This document shows, piece by piece, positions 1 through 7,400 of a DNA stretch of 8,364 nt. A model generated the notes under the pieces. It was not told the DNA's origin. It saw nothing but the letters and a program-made list of their open reading frames with translations, and made no database searches. The translations under genes and the position numbers were made by a program. The first letter of the stretch is position 1; the number at the start of each line of letters is the position of its first letter. Source of the DNA: Gammaproteobacteria bacterium (GTDB taxonomy: Bacteria; Pseudomonadota; Gammaproteobacteria; Steroidobacterales; Steroidobacteraceae); the NCBI GenBank assembly GCA_028293725.1, contig JAQGOE010000380.1, forward strand, positions 1 to 8,364, in the 5' to 3' direction.

Positions 1-1188
1 ACCAGCGGCTCATGTGCCGCCGCGTGGAGCGCGACCGCGGTCTACACGGGCGGCATGACGGCCAGTGAGAACAGCACCAACTATCTTGCGAACTGGTGGA
101 CTCAGGGCAACGATCCCGCATCCAGCAGCGGCCCGTCGGGCAGCGGTCAGCCGTGGACCTCGCAGGGCTCGTGCGCCGGTGGCAGCGGCACTGGCACGGG
201 TACTGGCACTGGCACTGGCACCGGGACGGGTACCGGCACCGGCACGGGCGGCACGGGCCCCACCTCGCCACCGCCTTCGTTCGTGTTCAGTCCCTTCAAG
301 GACATCACGATCAGCATGAACTGGAACACCAACGTGATCAGTTCGGCCGTGACCGGCACTCTGCAGCCGGTGACGTCGGTGATGCCGACCAACAACACGA
401 CACTGACCTGGGCGTTCGCGAGCGGCGAGTGTGGTAGCGAGGGCTGGGCGGGCTTGACGCCTACGCAAGTGGCGTCGAACGTGCAGGCTTTCGTCAGCGC
501 TGGGAAGAAGTACATCATTTCCACCGGCGGTCAAGCTGGAGTGTTTACTTGCGGCTCTGACGCGGGCTTCGACACGTTCGTCCAGAAATACATCTCCGCA
601 AACATGATAGGCGTCGATTTCGACATCGAGGGTGGGCAGAGCGCGGACGTCATCAACAATCTCGTCGCGCGAGTGAAGGTGGCGAAGGGCAAGTATCCCA
701 ACTTGCGTTTCAGCTTCACGCTGCAGACGCTCGGCGGCAATTCTGGAGGCTTGAACCAGTTGGGTAACGAGGTGATTTCCGCGATCCATTCCACGGGATT
801 GACCGGCTACATCATCGACCTCATGGCCATGGATTACGGCAGCACCGGTCCCGGTAACTGCGTCGTGGTCAATGGTGCTTGCGAGATGGGTCAGTCGGCC
901 ATCCAGGCGGTGGAGTTGCTCCACAGTGGCTTCGGTGTCCCCTACAACCAGATCGAGCTGACTCCGGACATCGGCGGCAACGACACGCAGGGGGAGACCT
1001 TCACACTTGCGGATGCCGGAACCATCTCGGCTTACGCGTTGCAGAAGGGATTGGCTGGAATCCACTTCTGGTCGTTCGATCGGGACAACGACTGTGCTCC
1101 GGGTTCGTCCTCACCGACCTGCAATGCCTATGGTCAGGCGGGCCGCCTAGGGTTCACCACGTCGTTCCTGTCGGATCTGGGACTGTAG
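1..1188 (+). CDS. Secreted modular chitinase, CBM5/12 plus GH18 (5' end outside window)
   Basis: The reading frame is open from base 1, so the gene starts upstream; the first in-frame ATG at 55 lies inside a conserved domain and is not the start. Fragment residues 1-58 look like a CBM5/12 chitin-binding module: AWSATAVYTGG, then NYLANWWTQG with its paired tryptophans (W32, W33), then PWTSQGSC; C5 and C58 may form a disulfide. A Gly-Thr repeat linker and a proline-rich stretch follow. From about residue 97 to 395 is a GH18-type (beta/alpha)8 domain with the catalytic signature GVDFDIEG (D206, D208, acid/base E210), the strand motif LMAMDYG (D278, Y279) and the terminal FWSFDRD strand (W357). 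GH18 enzymes cleave beta-1,4 GlcNAc linkages with retention by substrate assistance. The secretion signal must lie in the missing part. The motifs resemble the branch of GH18 that carries DxDxE rather than the full DxxDxDxE, but this needs a profile search. Chitinase identity is fairly sure; exact specificity is not. Confidence 0.88.
   Translation, partial: TSGSCAAAWSATAVYTGGMTASENSTNYLANWWTQGNDPASSSGPSGSGQPWTSQGSCAGGSGTGTGTGTGTGTGTGTGTGTGGTGPTSPPPSFVFSPFKDITISMNWNTNVISSAVTGTLQPVTSVMPTNNTTLTWAFASGECGSEGWAGLTPTQVASNVQAFVSAGKKYIISTGGQAGVFTCGSDAGFDTFVQKYISANMIGVDFDIEGGQSADVINNLVARVKVAKGKYPNLRFSFTLQTLGGNSGGLNQLGNEVISAIHSTGLTGYIIDLMAMDYGSTGPGNCVVVNGACEMGQSAIQAVELLHSGFGVPYNQIELTPDIGGNDTQGETFTLADAGTISAYALQKGLAGIHFWSFDRDNDCAPGSSSPTCNAYGQAGRLGFTTSFLSDLGL
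187..246 (+). repeat. Ten tandem Gly-Thr codon pairs (6-bp repeat) in the chitinase linker
   Basis: Ten consecutive hexamers of the form GGN-ACN encode (Gly-Thr)10 between the chitin-binding module and the catalytic domain, followed by GGTG and a proline-rich segment. Third codon positions vary (ggc/ggt/ggg, act/acg/acc), so the repeat is more uniform in protein than in DNA. It most likely acts as a flexible, possibly O-glycosylated, linker. Because the unit is 6 bp, any gain or loss of units would keep the frame. Confidence 0.9.
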
Positions 1189-1210
1189 TCGCGCTCCAGT
1201 CCTGGTCAAG

Positions 1211-1245
1211 AACCCGCCGGCGGCTCGTGCGCCGGCGGGTTTTTT
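1211..1245 (+). terminator. Intrinsic terminator of the chitinase gene, possibly bidirectional
   Basis: A perfect 10-bp GC-rich stem, CCCGCCGGCG (1213-1222) with CGCCGGCGGG (1230-1239), closes a 7-nt loop and is followed directly by six T (1240-1245); the flanking AA/TT can extend the stem. It begins 22 bases after the chitinase stop. The T run overlaps the crcB stop codon on the other strand (1244-1246). Read on the - strand the same hairpin is followed by TTCTTG, a weaker T tract, so it may also end crcB transcripts. Confidence 0.9.
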
Positions 1246-1627
1246 ATGAGTTCTTCAGCCACATGAAGGTGCCGATGCCGGCGAAGGTCATGAGGATGGA
1301 TCCCACCAGGTGAGTGGCCGCCGCACCGAGTGCCCAGGACAGTCGTCCTTGCTGCAGAAGCGCGGTGATTTCCGCGGAAAACGTCGAGAAGGTGGTGAGC
1401 CCGCCGCAGAAGCCGGTGATCACAAATAGCCGCCATTCCGGCGCGATGGCGGTGTACGTACCGAAGAAGGCGATGGCCAATCCGATGATGTAGCCACCGA
1501 TGAGATTGGCCGTAAGCGTGCCAGGTGGCAGGGTGGGGAAATGGGCATTGAACAGGGTCCCGAGCCACCAACGCAGCAGGGAGCCCAGACTTCCGCCCAA
1601 GGAGATTGCGACGATCGGCTTCCACAT
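1244..1627 (-). CDS. crcB: CrcB/Fluc fluoride ion channel
   Basis: This 127-residue inner-membrane protein has the normal length and motifs of the CrcB/Fluc family, small four-helix proteins that form antiparallel dual-topology dimers and let fluoride leave the cell. Visible family marks are [13 protein letters not shown] near the N-terminus (residues 11-23), [10 protein letters not shown] with the conserved pore Asn (N41), and [13 protein letters not shown] (72-84), which holds the phenylalanine-box residues F80 and F83. Four hydrophobic segments are apparent at about 4-22, 37-57, 66-88 and 97-122. The start at 1627 is chosen because [15 protein letters not shown] matches a usual N-terminus; the frame stays open to 1813, but the extra 62 residues are polar, cysteine-rich and overlap the divergent gene. 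A purine-rich GGGGACAGG (1631-1639) lies just upstream. It converges on the chitinase gene and diverges from the DUF885 gene. I did not recognise a fluoride riboswitch in its leader. Confidence 0.95.
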   Translation of the reverse strand: MWKPIVAISLGGSLGSLLRWWLGTLFNAHFPTLPPGTLTANLIGGYIIGLAIAFFGTYTAIAPEWRLFVITGFCGGLTTFSTFSAEITALLQQGRLSWALGAAATHLVGSILMTFAGIGTFMWLKNS

Positions 1628-1658
1628 TGACCTGTCCCCACCAAAAGTGCCGTCTGCT

Positions 1659-1675
1659 TTACACTGGAAATGTAA
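1659..1675. promoter_or_regulatory. Inverted repeat TTACA-N7-TGTAA between crcB and the DUF885 gene
   Basis: Perfect 5-bp arms, TTACA (1659-1663) and TGTAA (1671-1675), are separated by 7 bases in the only divergent intergenic region of the window (1628-1709). The spacing would suit a dimeric regulator binding between the two genes, but no regulator is known here and 5-bp arms can arise by chance. A second short pair, CTGGA (1664-1668) with TCCAG (1682-1686), overlaps it and would compete in RNA. Confidence 0.25.
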
Positions 1676-1691
1676 GGAGAGTCCAGCTCTA

Positions 1692-1697
1692 AGTATA
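1692..1697 (-). promoter_or_regulatory. Candidate -10 box (TATACT) for crcB
   Basis: Read on the - strand, TATACT matches five of six bases of the sigma70 -10 consensus and would give a leader of about 58 bases before the crcB ATG. No convincing -35 box lies 16-18 bases upstream and there is no extended -10 TGn, so the call is weak. On the + strand the same AT-rich patch is too close to the DUF885 ATG to be a normal -10 for that gene. Confidence 0.22.
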
Positions 1698-1699
1698 AA

Positions 1700-1704
1700 A
1701 AGGG
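1700..1704 (+). promoter_or_regulatory. Ribosome binding site (AAGGG) that fixes the DUF885 gene start
   Basis: AAGGG lies five bases before the ATG at 1710, a good Shine-Dalgarno position. It supports this start over the more upstream in-frame ATG at 1500, which lies inside crcB on the opposite strand. Confidence 0.7.
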
Positions 1705-1709
1705 TATTT

Positions 1710-3497
1710 ATGCACGCAGGGTTTGCGCGTGAATTGTTACTTACGTTTACGGTAGTCGCCATGACCGCATGTTCACAGGGGTCCCAACAGTCGGCGTCCA
1801 AACAGCCGGGCACTGGACAGAATGACGCGGACGTCCGCCTGCGGTCGATTTATGCCAGCGAGTGGAAGTGGCGCGAGCAGCAGTTAGCGGATGACGAAGA
1901 CTCGCAGAAGCCAATCTCGGATCATCTGCCGAAAGTGGACCCCGCGTCACAGGAGGCGCGGTTGCGGTATTGGGAGGACGTCCTGCACAAGCTCGACGCG
2001 ATTCCGCGCGCCGCGCTTTCTCCCGGGGAGCAGATCAACCTCGACGTCTACTACCCGCAGATCCGGGGCCTCATTGCGAGCCAGCGGTTCCGTGACTTCG
2101 AGATGCCAGCCAACTCGGATACCACGTTCTGGACCGATATCGGCTACACCGCGCGCCGGAATTTCCGCACGGCGCAGGACTACCGCAACTGGATCGGCCA
2201 GATGTGCGACATTCCGCGCTATTTCCACGAGCAGATGGACGAGATGCGCGCCGGGATGAAGCGCGGCTTCACCCCTCCGAAGGTGACGATGGATGGCCGG
2301 GACTCTTCGATTACGGCGGTGACGGACGCCACTCCCGAGGCGAGTCTGTTCTACACACCATTCAAGGATATGCCGGGGATCTCGCCGGCTGAGCAGGCGG
2401 CGTTGCGCGCTGACGCTGTAAAGACGATCCGCGACGCCGTGCAACCCGCCTATGTAGAACTCCTGAAGTTCATGCGAACCGAATACGTGCCGGGGTTGCG
2501 GACGACGTTGGCTGCGGAGGATATGCCCGACGGCAAGGCGTTCTATCGCGCGAAGATCCGGGAATTCACGACGCTCGATATGTCGCCAGAGGAGATTCAT
2601 TCCCTCGGCATCGCCGAAGTCGCGCGGCTTCACGATGAGATGCTTGCGGTCATGAAGGAGACGGGCTTCAAGGGGGATTTCCCGGCCTTTCTCAAGTTCC
2701 TGCGCAGCGAGCCGCGCTTCTATGCGAAGACGCCCGACGAGATGCTCATGCGGGCTGCCTGGATCGCGAAGAAATTCGACGCGAAGGCGCCGCTGTATTT
2801 CGGCTATCTGCCGCGGGCGCGCTTTGCCATCAAGCCGGTGCCGGATGACCTGGCGCCCTTCTACACGGCGGGGCGTGGCGGACCGGGCGTTTACCTGGTG
2901 AATACCTACAATCTTCCGAGCCGGCCGCTTTACAACCTCACGGCGTTGACGTTGCACGAGTCGGCACCGGGGCACGCGTTTCAGATGCCGATCGCGGCGG
3001 AGCACAAGGATCAGCCGGAGTTTCGTCAGCGCACCTACATTTCTGCGTACGGTGAAGGTTGGGCGTTGTATTGCGAGAGTCTCGGTGTCGAGATGGGAAT
3101 GTACGAGACGCCTTACGACCGGTTCGGGATGTTGGGATACCAGATCTGGCGGGCGGCGCGCCTGGTGGTGGATACGGGGGTGCATGCGCAGGGATGGACG
3201 CGCGAGCAGGCTATCGCCTATCTGCGGCAGTACACGGCGTTGCCGGAGCACGAGATCGAGACCGAGGTCGATCGGTATATTGCGTGGCCGGCGCAGGCGC
3301 TCTCGTATTACCTGGGCGAGCGGGCGATTCTGCAGGCTCGTGCGAAGGCTGAAAAGGAGTTGGGGGATCGGTTCAATATCCGGGCGTTTCATGACGCGGT
3401 GTTGGAGTTGGGGTCGGTGCCGCTGCCGGTGCTGGCTGGGCACATCGATAGGTTCATCGCAGCGGGTGGGAAGGGGCCGTATCCGGAGATGGAGTGA
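1710..3497 (+). CDS. DUF885-family predicted metallohydrolase, probable lipoprotein
   Basis: The 595-residue product fits the DUF885 (PF05960) family, predicted zinc-dependent peptidase-like proteins whose substrates are mostly unknown. The N-terminus has a hydrophobic run ([13 protein letters not shown], residues 9-21) ending in C21, a lipobox-like site (M-T-A-C; the -3 Met is unusual), then a polar Ser/Gln-rich spacer. It is therefore probably exported and anchored to a membrane. The family core is present: HESAPGH (416-422), which resembles a gluzincin-like metal site, then [13 protein letters not shown] (447-459, E449 a likely further ligand) and the arginine/tyrosine-rich helix [18 protein letters not shown]. 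Many relatives read PGHH; here the residue after H422 is Ala. The start at 1710 has an AAGGG ribosome site; the frame is open to 1500, but that extension runs antisense through crcB and would bury the signal peptide. The gene diverges from crcB and converges on the response regulator with a 24-bp gap. Nothing here indicates its substrate. Confidence 0.88.
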   Translation: MHAGFARELLLTFTVVAMTACSQGSQQSASKQPGTGQNDADVRLRSIYASEWKWREQQLADDEDSQKPISDHLPKVDPASQEARLRYWEDVLHKLDAIPRAALSPGEQINLDVYYPQIRGLIASQRFRDFEMPANSDTTFWTDIGYTARRNFRTAQDYRNWIGQMCDIPRYFHEQMDEMRAGMKRGFTPPKVTMDGRDSSITAVTDATPEASLFYTPFKDMPGISPAEQAALRADAVKTIRDAVQPAYVELLKFMRTEYVPGLRTTLAAEDMPDGKAFYRAKIREFTTLDMSPEEIHSLGIAEVARLHDEMLAVMKETGFKGDFPAFLKFLRSEPRFYAKTPDEMLMRAAWIAKKFDAKAPLYFGYLPRARFAIKPVPDDLAPFYTAGRGGPGVYLVNTYNLPSRPLYNLTALTLHESAPGHAFQMPIAAEHKDQPEFRQRTYISAYGEGWALYCESLGVEMGMYETPYDRFGMLGYQIWRAARLVVDTGVHAQGWTREQAIAYLRQYTALPEHEIETEVDRYIAWPAQALSYYLGERAILQARAKAEKELGDRFNIRAFHDAVLELGSVPLPVLAGHIDRFIAAGGKGPYPEME

Positions 3498-3521
3498 GCT
3501 CGACGCGTGCTGGGAGTTCTG

Positions 3522-4442
3522 CTAGCGGGCAAGCGCTCGTACGGCGCGGGCGGCGGCGGAGGCCCGGTTCTCTACGCCGAGTTTCACAAAAACCTGCTCG
3601 AGGTGTTTGTTCACCGTGCGCGGGCTGATGTTGAGGATTTCGCCGATCTCACGGTTCGACTTGCCGCGGCTGATCCACAAGAGCACTTCGGCTTCGCGGC
3701 CGGTGAGCTGCAGTGTCTGCTGGAGGAGTTGCTCGTCGCCGCCCGCCGTGACTTCGGCGAGGCGGAACAGCAGTTCGTCGGGCCCGATGGAGCTCAGGAA
3801 AGACAGCTCGATGCGCCGCACGCCCACTTCGAGGCAGGCGCGGGCGGTTGTCTTGGCGGCGGATTGCCGGAGTTGTTTGATCTGCTCGATCACCGCCGGG
3901 GGCAGACTCGGGCCTTGGCCCGCGACCGCGGGGAACAGCTCGGCCAGCAGTTGTTTTGCCTTGGGCGTACACCACAGCAGGCGGGCCGACTGGTCGGTAG
4001 CGAGCAGAAACCGGCCAGTGGCATCAAGAGCCACGCGCGTACCGTGGGCGATCCTGGCATTCGTCAGATGCACGCGAATGCGTGCCAACAGCTCTTCAAC
4101 GATGATGGGCTTCGTGACGTAGTCCACGCCTCCGGCAGCGAGTCCCTGGACTACGTGCTCGGTCTCGCTCAGGCCGGTCATGAAGACCACCGGTACGTGC
4201 GAGAGCAGCTTTTCGTTCTTCAGGCGCCGGCAGGTTTCGAAGCCGTCCATGCCGGGCATGAGCGCGTCCATGAGCACGAGGTCGGGTGTGATCTGGTCCA
4301 CCAAGGCCAGGGCACTCTCGCCGTCCGTCGCGATGAGTACGGTGAAGCCAGCGTCATCCAGGGTGTCCGTCAGAAAACCCAACGTCTCCGGCGTGTCGTC
4401 GACGACGAGAATCGTGTCCCTTCTTGTTGTTCCATCAACCAT
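3522..4442 (-). CDS. Response regulator, REC - PAS-like - LuxR-type HTH
   Basis: This 306-residue protein is a DNA-binding response regulator. Residues 10-125 form a receiver domain with acidic pair D15/D16, phospho-acceptor D59 (LVLMDALMPGMDG), switch T89 (VVFMTG) and K111 (VTKP). Residues about 137-235 form an unassigned PAS-like segment (VALDATGRFLLATD, LLWCTPKAKQLL). Residues 244-300 are a LuxR/FixJ-type helix-turn-helix (LTGREAEVLLWISRGKSNREIGEIL, with the recognition helix at SPRTVNKHLEQVF), split here by function. The ATG at 4440-4442 overlaps the end of the upstream kinase gene by 8 bases (kinase stop 4435-4437) and has no good Shine-Dalgarno of its own, so translation is probably coupled and the two proteins are almost certainly partners. 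It likely regulates transcription in response to the kinase, with targets perhaps including the urease genes upstream; that last point is inference from context. It ends 24 bases from the convergent DUF885 stop and no terminator is visible in that gap. Confidence 0.93.
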   Translation of the reverse strand: MVDGTTRRDTILVVDDTPETLGFLTDTLDDAGFTVLIATDGESALALVDQITPDLVLMDALMPGMDGFETCRRLKNEKLLSHVPVVFMTGLSETEHVVQGLAAGGVDYVTKPIIVEELLARIRVHLTNARIAHGTRVALDATGRFLLATDQSARLLWCTPKAKQLLAELFPAVAGQGPSLPPAVIEQIKQLRQSAAKTTARACLEVGVRRIELSFLSSIGPDELLFRLAEVTAGGDEQLLQQTLQLTGREAEVLLWISRGKSNREIGEILNISPRTVNKHLEQVFVKLGVENRASAAARAVRALAR

Positions 4443-7400
4443 GTTTCTGCATCGATTCCAGGACGGTCATGTAGCGTTTCAGGTCGAAGTTCGAGATGAA
4501 GCCACGCAGATGGGCTGCGAATGGGCCGTTCGCCGGGTGCTCCGCTTCGATTTCACGCAACTTTGCCTCGATGCCACGGACGTGGCCTATGCGACCCAAC
4601 TCGTAGAGGGCGCCGATGTGATGCAGACATTGGTCCGGGGGGTTGTCGAGGGGACGGTTGGCCGTGACTCGCGGCTCGACCGGGACGTCATACAGCCATT
4701 CGAGATGTAACAGCGAGCCGACACATTCCAGGAGCAGATCGATGTCGATAGGTTTTACCAGAAAGGCATCGTGCAGCGGCCCGCCGCCGCCGCCCGGGCT
4801 ATATTCATAGGCGTTAGCCGAGACCATCGCGATCTTTGGATGTCGCGCGCTGTCGTCGGATGCGCGTAGTTCCCTGACGACGTCCCAGCCCGTCATGTCG
4901 GGAAGCGAAATGTCCAACAGCGCCAGGTCCGGCGAATGGTGGCTGGCGAGCTCCAGGCTGGAGCGGCCATCGTGAGCCGGCAGCAGTATGAAATCGAGAG
5001 GCTGCAACACGTTCTGCAGCAACCCGAGGTGCGCCGGATCGTCGTCGGCGAGGAGGATAGTGCGACGGGGGCCGGAGTAGCCGTGCACTCGCCGCCGCGC
5101 CGGTGTCTCCGCGACATCCTGCGTGGCATGCGATAGCTGCAGCCGAACGACGAACGTGGTGCCTTCTCCGAGTGTGCTGCGAACGAGGATTTCGCCGCCC
5201 ATGATCTGGGTCAACAACTTCGTGATCGTGAGGCCGAGGCCCGTGCCGGGAAGCGAGCGGACCGCGTGCGCACGGCCGCGCTCGAAGGGTTCGAACACGC
5301 GCTCGAGGTCCTCCGGCGGAATGCCCATCCCGGTGTCCGCGATCTCGAATTCCGCCACCTCGCTCCGGTAACGGACGGTGAGACAGGCGTGGCCGCTCTC
5401 GGTGTACTTGATCGCGTTGGAGAGCAGATTGATCAGGATCTGCCGCAGCCGCTTCTGGTCGGTGTGGACGCAGGCGGGTAGATTGGCCGGCGGTTGATAG
5501 CGGAAGGCAATGCCCTTTGCGGCCGCTTGCAGGCGGAACATGTCGACGAGCTGGTCGAGAAACTCCGGCAAACGAACCTTGTCGCGATTCAGGCGTAATA
5601 GTCCGTTCTCGATCCGGGAAATATCGAGAAGGCCGTCGACGAGGTTGGAGAGATGCTCCGAGCTGCGACGGATGACGCGCGCGGCGTTCTCGGCCGGGAT
5701 ATCCGCGCCGCGCTCGAGGAGCTGTGCATAGCCGAAAATGGAGTTGAGGGGCGTGCGGATCTCGTGGCTGATGCCGACGACATAGCGTGTCTTGGCCACG
5801 TTGGCTGCCTCGGCGACTTCCTTGGCCTTTTGCAGGGCGGCGTCCGTACGCTTGTGTGCCTCGATTTCCTCCATGAGCATCGCGGTCTGGCGCGCGGATT
5901 CCTGTTCGGCCGTACGCCGGCTTTCGTGCGCGAGCACGGTCAGCCACGCCCCGACACCGGACAGTACGAGCAGGCACAGGAACACCAGCCAGAGCGTCGT
6001 ACTGATGACCTCCCTACCGGCGGGGGCCACGCCGCTGTACTGATGGTAGATGTATGAAAGCAGCAGCGCGACGATGACATTGAAGAATAGCAGCAGGCCT
6101 ACGAAGTGACCGCCTCGCGTGTTGAGCGCGGTGGCCACCTTGGCCGGCAGGACTTTCTTCAGGAACGAGGCGAGCTGCTCGGTAAAGCGGCTGTTGGTCT
6201 TACAGACATCGCGGCAGCGGGCCTCGAGAGTGCAACACAGAGAGCAGATCGGCCCGGAGTAGGCCGGGCAGAGCGCGACGTCACGGCGCTCGAAGGTATT
6301 TTCGCAAATCGTACAGCGAACTTCGGTCGCGTCCGCCGGTATGCCTGTGTCGGGGCGTGCGAGGTAATAGCGGCCCTGGGTTGCCCACGCAATCAGTGGC
6401 GCGGTCACGAATGCGACGCAGAGTGCGACGAAGGGGGAGAGGATCTGCGCGACAGTGCCAAACAGCCCCAGGTAGGTGAGTGTGGACGCCAGGACCGAAG
6501 CCAGCAGGGCGCCCACTCCGACGGGGTTGATGTCATAGAGGTGGGCTCGCTTGAACTCGATCCCGGGGGGGCTCAGGCCCAGTGGCTTGTTGATAACCAG
6601 GTCCGCGACCAGAGCGCCGATCCAGCCCGCGGCGAAGTTCGCGTAGATGCGCAGGATGCCGTCGATCACGCGGAAGATGTTGATCTCCATCAACAGCAGG
6701 GCGAGTACGACGTTGAATACGAGCCAGACCACCCGGCCCGGATGAGTGTGCGTCAGGCGCGAGAAGAAGTTCGACCAGGCGATGGAGCCCGCGTAGGCAT
6801 TTGTGACATTGATCTTGAGCTGGCAAACGATGACGAAAATGCCTGCCAACACGAGCGCGAGCGTGGGCGAGCGGACGGTCTCCTGAAAGGCGACGGAATA
6901 CATGGTACTCGGCTCGGACGCTTGCTCGAGAGGCACCCCGTGACGCAGGCAGAGGAAGGCGAGAAACGAGCCGGCCAGCAGTTTGAAGGCACCGAGGATC
7001 ACCCAGCCGGGGCCCGAGACGAGCAGGGCGGTCCACCAGCCCGCGCGATTCGCGCGCTCCTTCAGAGGAAGAAAACGCAGGTAATCCACCTGCTCGCCGA
7101 TCTGGGGGAGCAGCGAGAGGAGTACCGAGGCCGCCATCCCGAAAAGCATGAAATCGATGCTGCCGTCGGCGTGTCCCTGGTGGCCGGCGTATCCCGTCCA
7201 GGCCGCGAATTCGGCCCTGCCGCGCGTCGCTACGTAGACGAGCGGCAGAAATTGCAACACCAGCCAGATCGGCTGGGTCGCCATCTGCATGCGGCTGATG
7301 AGGCTGATGCCATAGATGGCGATTGGAATGACCACCAGGGAGCTGATCACATGGGCGACGGCCATTGGAATGCCGAACAGCATGTGCAGCGCGACCGACA

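Noticed and set aside
187..246. Tandem repeat as a CRISPR or regulatory array
   Set aside because: Units are 6 bp with no spacers and encode a Gly-Thr linker in frame.
10..1065. Open frame (351 residues) antisense to the chitinase
   Set aside because: Low-complexity Arg/Ala-rich product caused by GC-rich codons of the chitinase; no domain seen.
1500..1709. N-terminal extension of the DUF885 reading frame by 70 residues
   Set aside because: It runs antisense through crcB, contains no domain, and would bury the lipoprotein signal; a good AAGGG ribosome site precedes the ATG at 1710.
1628..1709. Fluoride riboswitch in front of crcB
   Set aside because: I looked on the - strand for the conserved fluoride aptamer segments and did not recognise them; a covariance-model search would settle it.
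1628..1813. 62-residue upstream extension of crcB
   Set aside because: It overlaps the start of the divergent gene, is polar and cysteine-rich, and CrcB proteins normally begin close to the [12 protein letters not shown] segment.
1947..3443. Long open frame (498 residues) antisense to the DUF885 gene
   Set aside because: Arg/His-rich product without recognisable domains, a usual shadow of a GC-rich gene; the + strand frame has family motifs.
3498..3521. Terminator between the convergent DUF885 and response regulator genes
   Set aside because: The 24-base gap has no stable hairpin with a T tract on either strand.
3507..4499. Long open frame (330 residues) antisense to the response regulator
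   Set aside because: No domains or membrane or signal features, while the opposite frame encodes a complete REC-LuxR protein.
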